This document shows, one piece after another, positions 9,084 to 17,365 of a stretch of 64,000 nucleotides of DNA. Both the position numbers and the translations under genes were made by a program. The first letter of the stretch is position 1, and every line of letters starts with the position of its first letter. The stretch is taken from positions 62,001-126,000 of the forward strand of contig NZ_LDJG01000001.1 in the NCBI RefSeq assembly GCF_001431425.1, given 5' to 3'. Origin of the DNA: Stenotrophomonas nitritireducens. GTDB taxonomy: Bacteria > Pseudomonadota > Gammaproteobacteria > Xanthomonadales > Xanthomonadaceae. The notes beneath the pieces are model-generated. The model searched no databases, had not been told where the DNA came from, and worked only from the letters and a program-made list of their open reading frames with translations.

Positions 9084-9747
9084 TGGTCGACCTCGTTTCC
9101 TTGTGCAGCGTGCCGGTGATGGGGGTGGGAGGACTGGTGTTGCCGGTGATCCATTCGCCCAGCCAGCGGATGCCGCGGGAAATGTGCTTCTCCACCGTGC
9201 TTTCGGAGAGCCGCATCCGCCTTGCGATCTCGCGCTGCGGCAGGTCGTGCACGCGGCGCAGGACGAAGGCCTCGCGGGTCTGTTCGGGCATGGCGGCTAT
9301 CGCACCGGCCAGCTGCCGCAGTTCGTCGCGGTCGATGGCGCTCTCCTCGGGCGTGGCGGCGGCATCGGCGAACTCGACATGGCCGAAATCCTCGATCGCC
9401 TGGATCGACACTATCCGGGCGCGGCGCAGGTTGCGTATCACCAGCGATTGAGCGACCTGGAACAGATAGGCGCGCGGATTGAGGATGTCGTCCAGGCGCG
9501 CACGCTCGGCCAGGAGCGCGTAGCTCTCCTGGACGATGTCGTCCACATCGAAACCGGCGCTGTGCCTTCGCCCCAGCCATGCGCGCAGCGCAGGCTCGTG
9601 CGGCAGGATGTGGCGCAGGAACCAGCGCGTCCTTTCCGTGTCGTCGAGAAGGGCGTCCAATGCCCCCGTCTCTTCAATTGAACACGACAAGCGATCTTCC
9701 CCGGAGCGGCCGGCCCGGCACGCAGGAGCGGGATCATGCCGTCGCAT
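9058..9747 (-). CDS. ECF-type RNA polymerase sigma factor, FecI-like
   Basis: A sigma-70 family extracytoplasmic-function factor. Region 2 contains FDVDDIVQESYALL and the -10-binding helix NPRAYLFQVAQSLVIRNLRR. Region 4 contains MPEQTREAFVLRRVHDLPQREIARRM followed by SESTVEKHISRGIRWL, the -35 recognition helix. At up to 229 residues it is longer than usual (about 170-190), because both ends carry extra sequence; the start at 9747 has no good ribosome-binding site, and an internal start about 25-30 residues later is possible. It heads the minus-strand set fecI-like/fecR-like/receptor/phoD/MBL hydrolase. Confidence 0.88.
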   Translation of the reverse strand: MRRHDPAPACRAGRSGEDRLSCSIEETGALDALLDDTERTRWFLRHILPHEPALRAWLGRRHSAGFDVDDIVQESYALLAERARLDDILNPRAYLFQVAQSLVIRNLRRARIVSIQAIEDFGHVEFADAAATPEESAIDRDELRQLAGAIAAMPEQTREAFVLRRVHDLPQREIARRMRLSESTVEKHISRGIRWLGEWITGNTSPPTPITGTLHKETRSTNGRTRKQS

Positions 9748-10105
9748 GGGTTGCAGCCCGGTTACAGCCCGTCCCGGGATCCGCTGTGGTCCGGTCCGGA
9801 CTCAAGGCGGCGCGGCATCGGCGGCATGCGGCGGAAGTCTGCGGCCATGCCCGGCGTGGGTGCCGTCGATGGTGGTGCGGATGGGTGCGCGGGGTGTTCG
9901 GGCGTGCCTGGCGGCCAGTCGCGCCGCGCCGGAACGGTGGCCGTTTGTTTCACTCGGCTTTCCGCGCCCTGCACGCTATCGTTGCGCCGCCGGAAGGTGG
10001 AGCAGGAGGGAGCGGGCGCGATGGTGGCAGGCGACAGTACGGAAGAGCAGGGAGAGGGCGCGGTGGTTGCTTGTGCCCGCCGACCGGGCGGATGCGGAGG
10101 CAGGC
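9748..10105. other. 358-base intergenic region between divergent sigma-factor and DUF4105 genes
   Basis: This stretch must contain the promoters of the sigma-factor operon (leftward) and the DUF4105 operon (rightward). I see no convincing -35/-10 pair, hairpin, RNA gene or supported ORF. The only clear signal is GGAGG at 10096-10100, which is the ribosome-binding site of the DUF4105 gene. Confidence 0.5.
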
Positions 10106-11152
10106 TTGGCAATAAATGAGGAAGGGCGGCTGCGGCGCATCCTGCGCGGGATGGGCGGCCTTGCGCTGATGCTGGTCTGCCTGGCCGTGGGTGCATGGGG
10201 TTGCCTGGCGCTGTGGTTCCAGTTCCCGGGCAGTGCCGTCGCCCGGCTGGTGGCGATCCTGGTCTGGTGCATCCCCTGGGTCTGGGCGCTGCGTGCCAGC
10301 TTCGCACGGAGGCGGCGCTGGCATTCGCTCGCGGTGTTCGCCGCGGGCTTCGTGCTGCTGCTCGGCTGGTGGGCGACGATCCAGCCGCGGCAGGACCGGC
10401 AGTGGGCCGACGACGTCGCGCAGCCGCTGCATGCCCGCATCGAGGGCGACCGCCTGCTGCTGGACAACGTGCGCGATTTCCACTGGCGCACGCAGGACGA
10501 CTACGACATCCGCTGGGAGCGGCGCGAGTACGACCTGTCGCAGGTGCGTTCGGTCGACCTGATCCTTTCCTACTGGATGGGGCCGGCGATCGCGCACACG
10601 CTGGTTTCCTTCGGTTTCGCCGATGGCCGGCAGCTGGTGTTCTCGCTGGAAATCCGCAAGGAGCGCGGCGAATCGTTCTCCGCGCTGGGCGGCTTCTTCC
10701 GCAGGTTCGAGGCGGTGCTGGTGGCCGCCGACGAGCGCGACATCGTGCAGGTGCGTACCAGCGTGCGCGGCGAGGATGTCTATCTGTACAGGCTGCATGG
10801 CCTGGACCAGGACGAGATGCGCGAGCTGCTGCGTTACTACGTCGGGCAGGCGCAGGCGCTGGAACGCGCGCCGGCGTTCTACAACACGCTGACCAGCAAC
10901 TGCACCACCATCGTCTACGAGCTGATGCACCGGATCGTGCCGACGTTGCCGCTGGACTACCGGCTGCTGCTTTCCGGCTACCTGGCCGAGTACGCCGCCG
11001 ACGTGGGCGGGCTGACGCCCGGCGTCGCATACGCGCGGCTGCAAGAGCGCGGGCGCATCACCCTGCGCGCGCGCGAGGCGGGCGATACGCCCGATTTTTC
11101 CCGGAGGATCCGCGAGGGCGTCCCCGGCATTCCAGAGGGGGAGGTTCCATGA
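10106..11152 (+). CDS. DUF4105 (Lnb N-terminal periplasmic domain) membrane protein
   Basis: A 348-residue protein with about three hydrophobic segments in the first 85 residues followed by a large soluble domain, probably periplasmic. The domain is the DUF4105 family, recognised by the TSNCTTIVYEL motif with Cys266, the residue proposed to be nucleophilic by analogy to papain-like folds. I chose the TTG at 10106 because GGAGG sits 5 bases upstream and the next ATG (10151) would cut into the first hydrophobic segment. Its TGA overlaps the ATG of the lipoprotein hydrolase, so the pair is coupled. No specific substrate is known. Confidence 0.8.
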   Translation: MAINEEGRLRRILRGMGGLALMLVCLAVGAWGCLALWFQFPGSAVARLVAILVWCIPWVWALRASFARRRRWHSLAVFAAGFVLLLGWWATIQPRQDRQWADDVAQPLHARIEGDRLLLDNVRDFHWRTQDDYDIRWERREYDLSQVRSVDLILSYWMGPAIAHTLVSFGFADGRQLVFSLEIRKERGESFSALGGFFRRFEAVLVAADERDIVQVRTSVRGEDVYLYRLHGLDQDEMRELLRYYVGQAQALERAPAFYNTLTSNCTTIVYELMHRIVPTLPLDYRLLLSGYLAEYAADVGGLTPGVAYARLQERGRITLRAREAGDTPDFSRRIREGVPGIPEGEVP

Positions 11153-13104
11153 CGCAGGGACTGCAGGCGCGCGCGCGCCGCTGGCTGGTTCCGCTGCTCG
11201 CCGCGGCGCTGCTGCTGTCCAGCGGCTGCGCGATGGTGAAGATCAAGCAGGTCACGCCTGCCGACTACGCGATGCTCAAGCGCGACGACATCCTCAACAG
11301 CGGCCGCCTGAGCGCGCTGTCGCAGGAGTCGCTGAGCGTCATCGGCCTGACCTCCGCGCAGTGCGCCAAGGACCTGCCCGCCTGCCGGCAGACGGTGGCC
11401 ACCATCGAGGGACTGCAGGCCGAACAGCGGCTGTCCACCCTGGCGGAGCTGTGGATGCAGCAGGCGCTGGCGCTGACACCCAAAGCCAAGGTGGGTGAAG
11501 CCACGCTGCTGCCGGACGCCGCGCTGGATGCCTGGCTGGAAACCGCGCGCTATTCCTATGCCTACCTGTTCTTCAGTGGCCGCACGCCGGCCGAGCGCGC
11601 GCTGGAAGACCGGCTCACCCAGGTGCGCGACTACTACAACTACGCCGCCGAGCAGACCGCGTCGGTCGTGTTCCAGCACACCCGCGCCCGCGCGCTGGAG
11701 GGCGCCGACTACCTCAGTCCGGTACAGGTGGGCCGCTGGACCATCCGCTCCGATTTCGAGCGGCTGCCGTTGAACGGCATCCCGCGGCAGATGGTGTCGG
11801 CCACGGCGGTGAGCTTCGCCGGCCTGCGCAGTACCTATCGCCGCGACGGTTTCGGCGCCGAACTGGTGGTGGTGATGGAGGCGCCTTCGCTGGCGCTTCC
11901 GGTGGAGGGCGAGGGCCGGGACGCGTCGCCGGTGTTCAGCGAGATGCCGGCGATCAACGCCACCGCGCTGCTGCGCTTCGGCGGAAGCACCCTGGAGGAG
12001 GTGCTGGCCACGCGCGACATCCGCCTGGAGGCCTGGTCGCCCGACGCCACCACCAGCATCCAGCTGGAAGGCCAGCAGGTGCCGTTGGCGGCCAATTTCA
12101 CCGCGGCCTACGGCCTGTGGATGGCGCAGTCCGGTTTCGCCACCGAATCGCTGCGCACCCTGTTCGGTCGCGGCGAGGGCATCCGCGAGCCGCATATCTA
12201 CCTGATGCAGCCGTACGATCCGGACCGCCGCATCATTTTCATGCTGCATGGCCTGGCCAGCAGCCCGGAAGCCTGGGTGAACCTTGCCAACGAGATCATG
12301 GGCGACCCGGAAATGCGCCGGCATTACCAGATCTGGTCGGTCTACTACCCGACCAACGCGCCCATCGCGCTGAACCGCTACACCATCAGCAACGCCTTCA
12401 ACCAGACGCTGGACCACTTCGACCCGAAGCGCCGCGCCGCGGCGACGCACGACATGGTGTTCATCGGCCACAGCATGGGCGGGGTGATCGCGCGGCTGAT
12501 GCTCAGCGAGTCGGGCGACACGCTGTGGAACGGCGCGGTGGAGCGCTTCAACCTGCGGGGCGAGCGGTTGCGCCGGGTCGAGGCGCGGCTGGGGCCGCTG
12601 GCGCGCTTTTCGCCGCAGCCCGATGTCGGGCGCGCGGTCTTCATCGCCTCGCCGCACCGCGGCACCGACATCGCCGGCGACAGGCTCGGGCGCCTGATCG
12701 GCAAGCTGGTGCGCCTGCCGCTGACCATCCTGGGCAAGTTCGAGGAAGTGTTCCTGGCCATGCAGGATGCCGGCGAGCCGGGCGGCAAACCCAAGGCGCC
12801 ACGCATCGGCACCAGCATCGACAACCTCAAGGCGACCGATCCGTTCATCCGCGCGTCGTCGGCGCTGCCGATGGCGCCGCAGGTGAAGTACCACTCGATC
12901 ATCGCCAAGCGGAAAGCGGACATGCCGCTGGCCGACTCCGACGATGGGCTGGTGCCGTACTGGAGCGCGCACCTGGACGGCGTGCTGTCGGAGAAGGTGA
13001 TCGTCTCCGGGCACAGCGTGCAGGAAACGCCGGAGGCCGTGCTCGAAGTGCGCCGCATCCTGCGCCAGGACCTGCGCGAACACGGGGACGATGCGGGCCG
13101 CTGA
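11149..13104 (+). CDS. Alpha/beta-hydrolase lipoprotein (lipase/esterase-like)
   Basis: A 651-residue lipoprotein with an LLLSSGC lipobox (Cys27), so it is anchored in a membrane facing the periplasm. Residues about 30-340 form an N-terminal domain I do not recognise. The C-terminal half is an alpha/beta hydrolase with HGLASSPEAW (oxyanion region), nucleophile elbow GHSMGG (Ser442), a DSDDGLV segment likely to supply the acid and GHSVQ as the candidate catalytic His. GGGGGAGG lies just upstream of the ATG, which overlaps the previous stop (ATGA). Pairing with a DUF4105 protein suggests a joint envelope lipid or cell-wall function, by inference. Confidence 0.82.
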   Translation: MTQGLQARARRWLVPLLAAALLLSSGCAMVKIKQVTPADYAMLKRDDILNSGRLSALSQESLSVIGLTSAQCAKDLPACRQTVATIEGLQAEQRLSTLAELWMQQALALTPKAKVGEATLLPDAALDAWLETARYSYAYLFFSGRTPAERALEDRLTQVRDYYNYAAEQTASVVFQHTRARALEGADYLSPVQVGRWTIRSDFERLPLNGIPRQMVSATAVSFAGLRSTYRRDGFGAELVVVMEAPSLALPVEGEGRDASPVFSEMPAINATALLRFGGSTLEEVLATRDIRLEAWSPDATTSIQLEGQQVPLAANFTAAYGLWMAQSGFATESLRTLFGRGEGIREPHIYLMQPYDPDRRIIFMLHGLASSPEAWVNLANEIMGDPEMRRHYQIWSVYYPTNAPIALNRYTISNAFNQTLDHFDPKRRAAATHDMVFIGHSMGGVIARLMLSESGDTLWNGAVERFNLRGERLRRVEARLGPLARFSPQPDVGRAVFIASPHRGTDIAGDRLGRLIGKLVRLPLTILGKFEEVFLAMQDAGEPGGKPKAPRIGTSIDNLKATDPFIRASSALPMAPQVKYHSIIAKRKADMPLADSDDGLVPYWSAHLDGVLSEKVIVSGHSVQETPEAVLEVRRILRQDLREHGDDAGR

Positions 13105-13204
13105 GCCAGAGCGGCCGCCGGTGGGCGGCGGCCATCAGGGGGAACCGGGGGGCAGCCGTTGCGCGTGATGCGATGCGCTATCGCGGCGGCTGGCAGGGTC
13201 GGCG

Positions 13205-14044
13205 TCAGCCGGCGCCCGCAAGCTCGCGGCCACGCTGCGCGGCCGCGGCCACGGCGTTGCCTACCAGTTCGTGGAAGCCGCCGTCGGCCAGGGTTTCGAG
13301 TGCGGCCTGGGTCGTGCCGTTGGGCGAGGTGACGGCCTGGCGCAGGGCGCCCGCGCTCTGCCCACCCTCGGCGAGCATGCGCGCCGCGCCCAGGATCGTC
13401 TGCACCACCATCTGCCGCGCGGCCTCGTCCGGCAGGCCCTGCGCGCGGGCGGCGTCCTCCATCGCCTCGGCGAGCGCGAAGACATAGGCCGGGCCGCTGC
13501 CGGAAACCGCGGTGACCGCGTCCATCAGGGCCTCTTCGTCGATCCAGCGGGTCTGCCCGGCGCCGGCGAGGATGGCCTGTGCGGCCTGCCGGTCGGCGCT
13601 GCCGACCTCGGCGTCGGCGTAAAGGCCGGTCATGCCCGCACCGAGCAGGGCGGGGGTGTTGGGCATGGCACGGACCAGGACGGCACCGGTCCCCACCCAG
13701 TCGCGCAGGGCGGCGAGGGTGATGCCGGCGGCGATGGACACGATCAGGGTGCCGGCGGCGAGCCGCGGCGCCAGTTCGGCGCAGACGGCCGCCATCACCT
13801 GCGGCTTGACCGCCAGCACCACGACCTGCCCGTCCAGTGCCGCCGAAGCGATGGCGCTGGCCGTGCGCACGCCGTGCTCCTGCTGCAGGGTCTGGCGCAG
13901 GGCGACCTGGGGTTCCACGACCTCGATCGAGCTCGTGGGCACGCCTGCCCGGGTCAAGCCGGCGATCAGGCTGCGGGCCATGTTGCCCCCGCCGACGAAG
14001 GTGATGCCGGAGGGAAGGGAGGACGTCTCTTGATTGCCGCTCAT
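13205..14044 (-). CDS. proC: Pyrroline-5-carboxylate reductase
   Basis: A 279-residue enzyme catalysing the last step of proline synthesis, NAD(P)H-dependent reduction of 1-pyrroline-5-carboxylate. The N-terminal Rossmann motif is FVGGGNMARSLIAGL (about residues 16-30). The C-terminal dimerisation domain holds the family signature around AVSGSGPAYVFALAEAM and the MLAEGGQSAGALRQAVTSPN region. It diverges from pilT across 305 bases. In pseudomonads a PLP-homeostasis gene (yggS) normally lies between proC and pilT; it is absent here. Confidence 0.95.
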   Translation of the reverse strand: MSGNQETSSLPSGITFVGGGNMARSLIAGLTRAGVPTSSIEVVEPQVALRQTLQQEHGVRTASAIASAALDGQVVVLAVKPQVMAAVCAELAPRLAAGTLIVSIAAGITLAALRDWVGTGAVLVRAMPNTPALLGAGMTGLYADAEVGSADRQAAQAILAGAGQTRWIDEEALMDAVTAVSGSGPAYVFALAEAMEDAARAQGLPDEAARQMVVQTILGAARMLAEGGQSAGALRQAVTSPNGTTQAALETLADGGFHELVGNAVAAAAQRGRELAGAG

Positions 14045-14349
14045 GCAAGCCTCGGTAGCGATGGGATGGCCGGTTTACCGGGTGTCCGGCGGAGAACTGC
14101 CGCCCGGCCCGCGGACAGTGTAGCCAACCCGGCTGGAGAGGGTGGCCGGCAGGCCGGGCGGCCGGGGCGAGGGGGCGCCTGGGCCGGCGGCGACTGGTCC
14201 GCCCCCGGCGGCCCGTACCGGCCGCGGAAGCGGCTGTGACGCGCTGCCTGCAATCGGCGGAGGCGGATCGACCTCTTACGCCGGAGGGCTATACTGCGTG
14301 CCAGGGGAAACACCTTCCAGCCATCCGCAACCTCGGGGAAACACAGCGT
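14045..14349. other. 305-base intergenic region between proC and pilT
   Basis: Divergent promoter region. It contains a candidate pilT promoter (listed separately) and G+C-rich sequence with no ORF resembling YggS, which occupies the corresponding place in Pseudomonas. I see no pseudogene remnant. Confidence 0.5.
14268..14295 (+). promoter_or_regulatory. Candidate pilT promoter
   Basis: TCGACC at 14268-14273 and TATACT at 14290-14295 with a 16-base spacer. The -10 matches 5 of 6 consensus positions. The implied transcript start leaves a leader of about 48 bases before pilT. Confidence 0.45.
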
Positions 14350-15387
14350 ATGGACATCGCTGAACTTCTGGCGTTCTCGGTCAAGAACAAGGCCTCGGAC
14401 CTGCACCTGTCCGCCGGCCTGCCGCCGATGATCCGCGTCGACGGCGACGTACGCCGCATCAACATCCCGGCACTGGACCACAAGCAGGTCCATGCACTGG
14501 TGTACGACATCATGTCGGACAAGCAGCGCCGCGATTACGAGGAATTCCTCGAGGTCGACTTCTCCTTCGAGATTCCCTCGCTGGCGCGCTTCCGCGTCAA
14601 CGCGTTCAACCAGAACCGCGGCGCCGGTGCGGTGTTCCGTACCATTCCCTCGGAAGTGCTGACCCTGGAAGACCTCGGTTGCCCGCCGGTGTTCCGCCAG
14701 CTGATCGAGCAGCCGCAGGGCCTGATCCTGGTCACCGGCCCGACCGGCTCGGGCAAGTCGACCACGCTGGCGGCGATGGTGGACCACGTCAACAAGAACG
14801 AATACGCCCACATCCTCACCGTCGAGGACCCGATCGAATTCGTGCACACCCCGCAGAAGTGCCTGATCAACCAGCGCGAGGTGCACCGCGACACGCACGG
14901 TTTCAACGAGGCCCTGCGCTCGGCGCTGCGCGAGGATCCGGACTACATCCTGGTCGGCGAACTCCGCGATCTGGAAACCATCCGCCTGGCACTGACCGCC
15001 GCGGAAACCGGCCACCTGGTGTTCGGCACCCTGCACACCAGTTCCGCGGCCAAGACCATCGACCGCATCATCGACGTGTTCCCGGCCGGCGAGAAGCCGA
15101 TGGTGCGCTCGATGCTGTCCGAGTCGCTGCGCGCGGTGATCTCGCAGGCGCTGCTGAAGAAGGTCGGCGGTGGCCGCATCGCCTCGCACGAGATCATGGT
15201 GGCCACCCCGGCGATCCGCAACCTGATCCGCGAGGACAAGGTCGCGCAGATGTATTCGGCCATCCAGACCGGCCAGCAGGTGGGCATGCAGACGCTCGAC
15301 CAGAACCTGCAGGACCTGGTCAAGCGCAGCCTGATCACCCGCAACCAGGCCCGCGAATACGCCAAGGACCGGCGCCTGTTCGAATAA
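14350..15387 (+). CDS. pilT: Type IV pilus retraction ATPase PilT
   Basis: A 345-residue hexameric motor ATPase that depolymerises type IV pili, driving twitching motility. It has an N-terminal PAS-like domain (1-110), Walker A GPTGSGKS at 130-137, the Asp box/His box region (EDPIEFVH; LHTSSAAKTIDRIIDVF) and the retraction-specific AIRNLIRE motif near the C-terminus. The longer frame upstream (from 14236) has no family similarity, so the ATG at 14350 is used. pilU follows 128 bases later. Confidence 0.97.
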   Translation: MDIAELLAFSVKNKASDLHLSAGLPPMIRVDGDVRRINIPALDHKQVHALVYDIMSDKQRRDYEEFLEVDFSFEIPSLARFRVNAFNQNRGAGAVFRTIPSEVLTLEDLGCPPVFRQLIEQPQGLILVTGPTGSGKSTTLAAMVDHVNKNEYAHILTVEDPIEFVHTPQKCLINQREVHRDTHGFNEALRSALREDPDYILVGELRDLETIRLALTAAETGHLVFGTLHTSSAAKTIDRIIDVFPAGEKPMVRSMLSESLRAVISQALLKKVGGGRIASHEIMVATPAIRNLIREDKVAQMYSAIQTGQQVGMQTLDQNLQDLVKRSLITRNQAREYAKDRRLFE

Positions 15388-15515
15388 GGCGGGGTGGCGG
15401 CGCGGGAGGCCGCGTCGCCGTCGCGCCGGGGAAGGCGTACAGTCGTTACCGGCAGCGCCGTCATCCAGGGGGGGGCGGCGCCGGCATGCAGATCACGGTT
15501 CCACAGGAGCCCATC

Positions 15516-16646
15516 ATGAGCACCATCGATTTCACCTCGTTCCTCAAGCTGATGGCGCACCAGAAGGCGTCGGACCTGTTCATCACCGCCGGCATGCCGC
15601 CGTCGATGAAGGTGCACGGCAGGATCAGCCCGATCACGCAGACGCCGCTGACCCCGCAGCAGAGCCGCGACATGGTGCTCAACGTGATGACGCCGGCGCA
15701 GCGCGAGGAGTTCGAGAAGACCCACGAGTGCAACTTCGCCATCGGCCTGTCCGGCGTGGGCCGCTTCCGCGTCAGCTGCTTCTACCAGCGCAACCAGGTC
15801 GGCATGGTGCTGCGCCGGATCGAGACGCGCATCCCGACGGTGGACGAATTGAACCTGCCGCCGGTGATCAAGACGCTGGCCATGACCAAGCGCGGCATCA
15901 TCCTGTTCGTCGGCGCCACCGGCACCGGCAAGTCGACCTCGCTGGCGGCGATGATCGGCTACCGCAACCAGAACTCGACCGGGCACATCATCACCATCGA
16001 GGACCCGATCGAATTCGTGCACAAGCACGAGGGCTGCATCATCACCCAGCGCGAGGTCGGCATCGACACCGACAGCTGGGAAGCGGCGTTGAAGAACACC
16101 CTGCGCCAGGCGCCGGACGTGATCATGATCGGCGAGATCCGCACCCGCGAAGGCATGGACCACGCCATCGCCTTCGCCGAGACCGGCCACCTGGTGCTGG
16201 CCACGCTGCACGCCAACAACGCCAACCAGGCGATGGACCGCATCATCAACTTCTTCCCGGAGGACCGCCGCAGCCAGCTGCTGATGGACCTCTCGCTCAA
16301 CCTCAAGGGCGTGGTCGCGCAGCAGCTGGTGCCGACGCCGGACGGCAAGGGCCGCCGCGTGGCGATGGAAATCCTGCTGGGCACGCCGCTGGTGCAGGAC
16401 TACATCCGCGACGGCGAGATCCACAAGCTCAAGGAAGTGATGAAGGACTCGGTGCAGCTGGGCATGAAGACCTTCGACCAGAGCCTGTTCGAGCTGTACC
16501 AGGCCGGCGAGATCAGCTACGACGACGCGCTGCGCTACGCCGATTCGCAGAACGAGGTACGTCTGCGCATCAAGCTCTCGCAGGGCGGCGACGCCAAGAC
16601 CCTTTCGCAGGGGCTGGACGGCGTGGAGATCGCCGGTACGCGCTGA
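15516..16646 (+). CDS. pilU: PilT-dependent accessory retraction ATPase PilU
   Basis: A 376-residue PilT paralogue that assists retraction in a PilT-dependent manner. Walker A is GATGTGKS at 133-140, followed by EDPIEFVHKHEGC and the LATLHANNANQAMDRI His box. Where PilT has AIRNLIRE, this protein has LVQDYIRDG, which together with a C-terminal extension separates PilU from PilT. The start is fixed by AGGAG at 15505-15509, six bases before the ATG. A strong terminator follows. Confidence 0.96.
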   Translation: MSTIDFTSFLKLMAHQKASDLFITAGMPPSMKVHGRISPITQTPLTPQQSRDMVLNVMTPAQREEFEKTHECNFAIGLSGVGRFRVSCFYQRNQVGMVLRRIETRIPTVDELNLPPVIKTLAMTKRGIILFVGATGTGKSTSLAAMIGYRNQNSTGHIITIEDPIEFVHKHEGCIITQREVGIDTDSWEAALKNTLRQAPDVIMIGEIRTREGMDHAIAFAETGHLVLATLHANNANQAMDRIINFFPEDRRSQLLMDLSLNLKGVVAQQLVPTPDGKGRRVAMEILLGTPLVQDYIRDGEIHKLKEVMKDSVQLGMKTFDQSLFELYQAGEISYDDALRYADSQNEVRLRIKLSQGGDAKTLSQGLDGVEIAGTR

Positions 16647-16667
16647 GCCGGGGCCTGCTCGCATCGT

Positions 16668-16699
16668 GAAGCCCGGCCTCATGGCCGGGCTTCGTTTTT
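16668..16699 (+). terminator. Rho-independent terminator of pilTU
   Basis: Stem GAAGCCCGGCC / GGCCGGGCTTC (11 bp), loop TCAT, followed by GTTTTT. It lies 21 bases after the pilU stop. Confidence 0.9.
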
Positions 16700-16715
16700 G
16701 TGCCGGGCGCTACCT

Positions 16716-17252
16716 TCAGCCGCGCAGCCAGGGAGGCGAGGTCGCGCGGATGTCGGCCATCACCGGACAATCGTCGCGGTGCGCGCCGGGCAGATAGCCC
16801 AGGCTCATCAGGAATTCGCCGGTGATCTCGCCGCCGGTGAAGCGGAAAGTCTTTTTGAACAGCTTCACCCAATCGGCCTTGGGTCGCGGGTGGTGCGCAT
16901 CCAGCCATTGCGCGAAACCGCCGTGCGAATCGCGCAGGCCGCGGATCACGCCGGCGTTGTGGATGGCGGCCAGCACCTTGAGCCGGTTGCGGATGATGCC
17001 GGCGTCGTCCAGCAGGCGGGCGATGTCGGCCTCGCCATAGGCCGCCACGGTGTCCACGTCGAAACCATGGTAGGCGCGGCGGAAACCCTCGCGCTTGCGC
17101 AGGATGGTTTCCCAGCTCAGGCCGGCCTGGTTGATCTCCAGCAGCAGGCGCTCGAACAGCTCCTGTTCCGCGCGCTGCGGGAAGCCGTATTCGTGGGCGT
17201 GGTAGTGGGCATGGACCGGATGGCCGGGCGCGATGTCGCAGTAGGCGCTCAT
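16716..17252 (-). CDS. tag: DNA-3-methyladenine glycosylase I
   Basis: A 178-residue base-excision enzyme that removes 3-methyladenine. It shows the Tag signature EINQAGLSWETILRKRE with the catalytic-pocket Glu39 and Trp47, matching Glu38/Trp46 of the E. coli enzyme. A zinc site is visible as Cys5, His18 and the C-terminal H158-x3-C162 pair. The N-terminal stretch YCDIAPGHPVHAHYHAHEYG is divergent from the usual CxW...DPLYxxYHDxEWG but keeps the metal ligands. The ATG at 17252 is chosen because upstream in-frame sequence lacks similarity. It is convergent with pilU. Confidence 0.9.
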   Translation of the reverse strand: MSAYCDIAPGHPVHAHYHAHEYGFPQRAEQELFERLLLEINQAGLSWETILRKREGFRRAYHGFDVDTVAAYGEADIARLLDDAGIIRNRLKVLAAIHNAGVIRGLRDSHGGFAQWLDAHHPRPKADWVKLFKKTFRFTGGEITGEFLMSLGYLPGAHRDDCPVMADIRATSPPWLRG

Positions 17253-17365
17253 GGGCGGCGATGGACCGTGGGCGGGCCAGTATAGGGCGCGGGCCAGCGC
17301 CGCACTTGCCCGCGGGCAGCGCCTCGCGCATCGTGCCGTTGCCCCCCAGCAGAACCGGATTCCAG

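Noticed and set aside
9736..10119. A 127-codon plus-strand ORF before the DUF4105 gene
   Set aside because: Arg/Gly-rich low-complexity product typical of a random frame; it overlaps the DUF4105 start and has no family similarity.
13113..13133. Hairpin GGCCGCCG-GTGGG-CGGCGGCC between the lipoprotein and proC stops
   Set aside because: Possible terminator, but the stem is pure G+C with no T-tract and such hairpins arise often by chance in this sequence.
16700..16712. Half REP-like TGCCGGGCGCTAC next to the pilU terminator
   Set aside because: Only one arm is present, with no hairpin.
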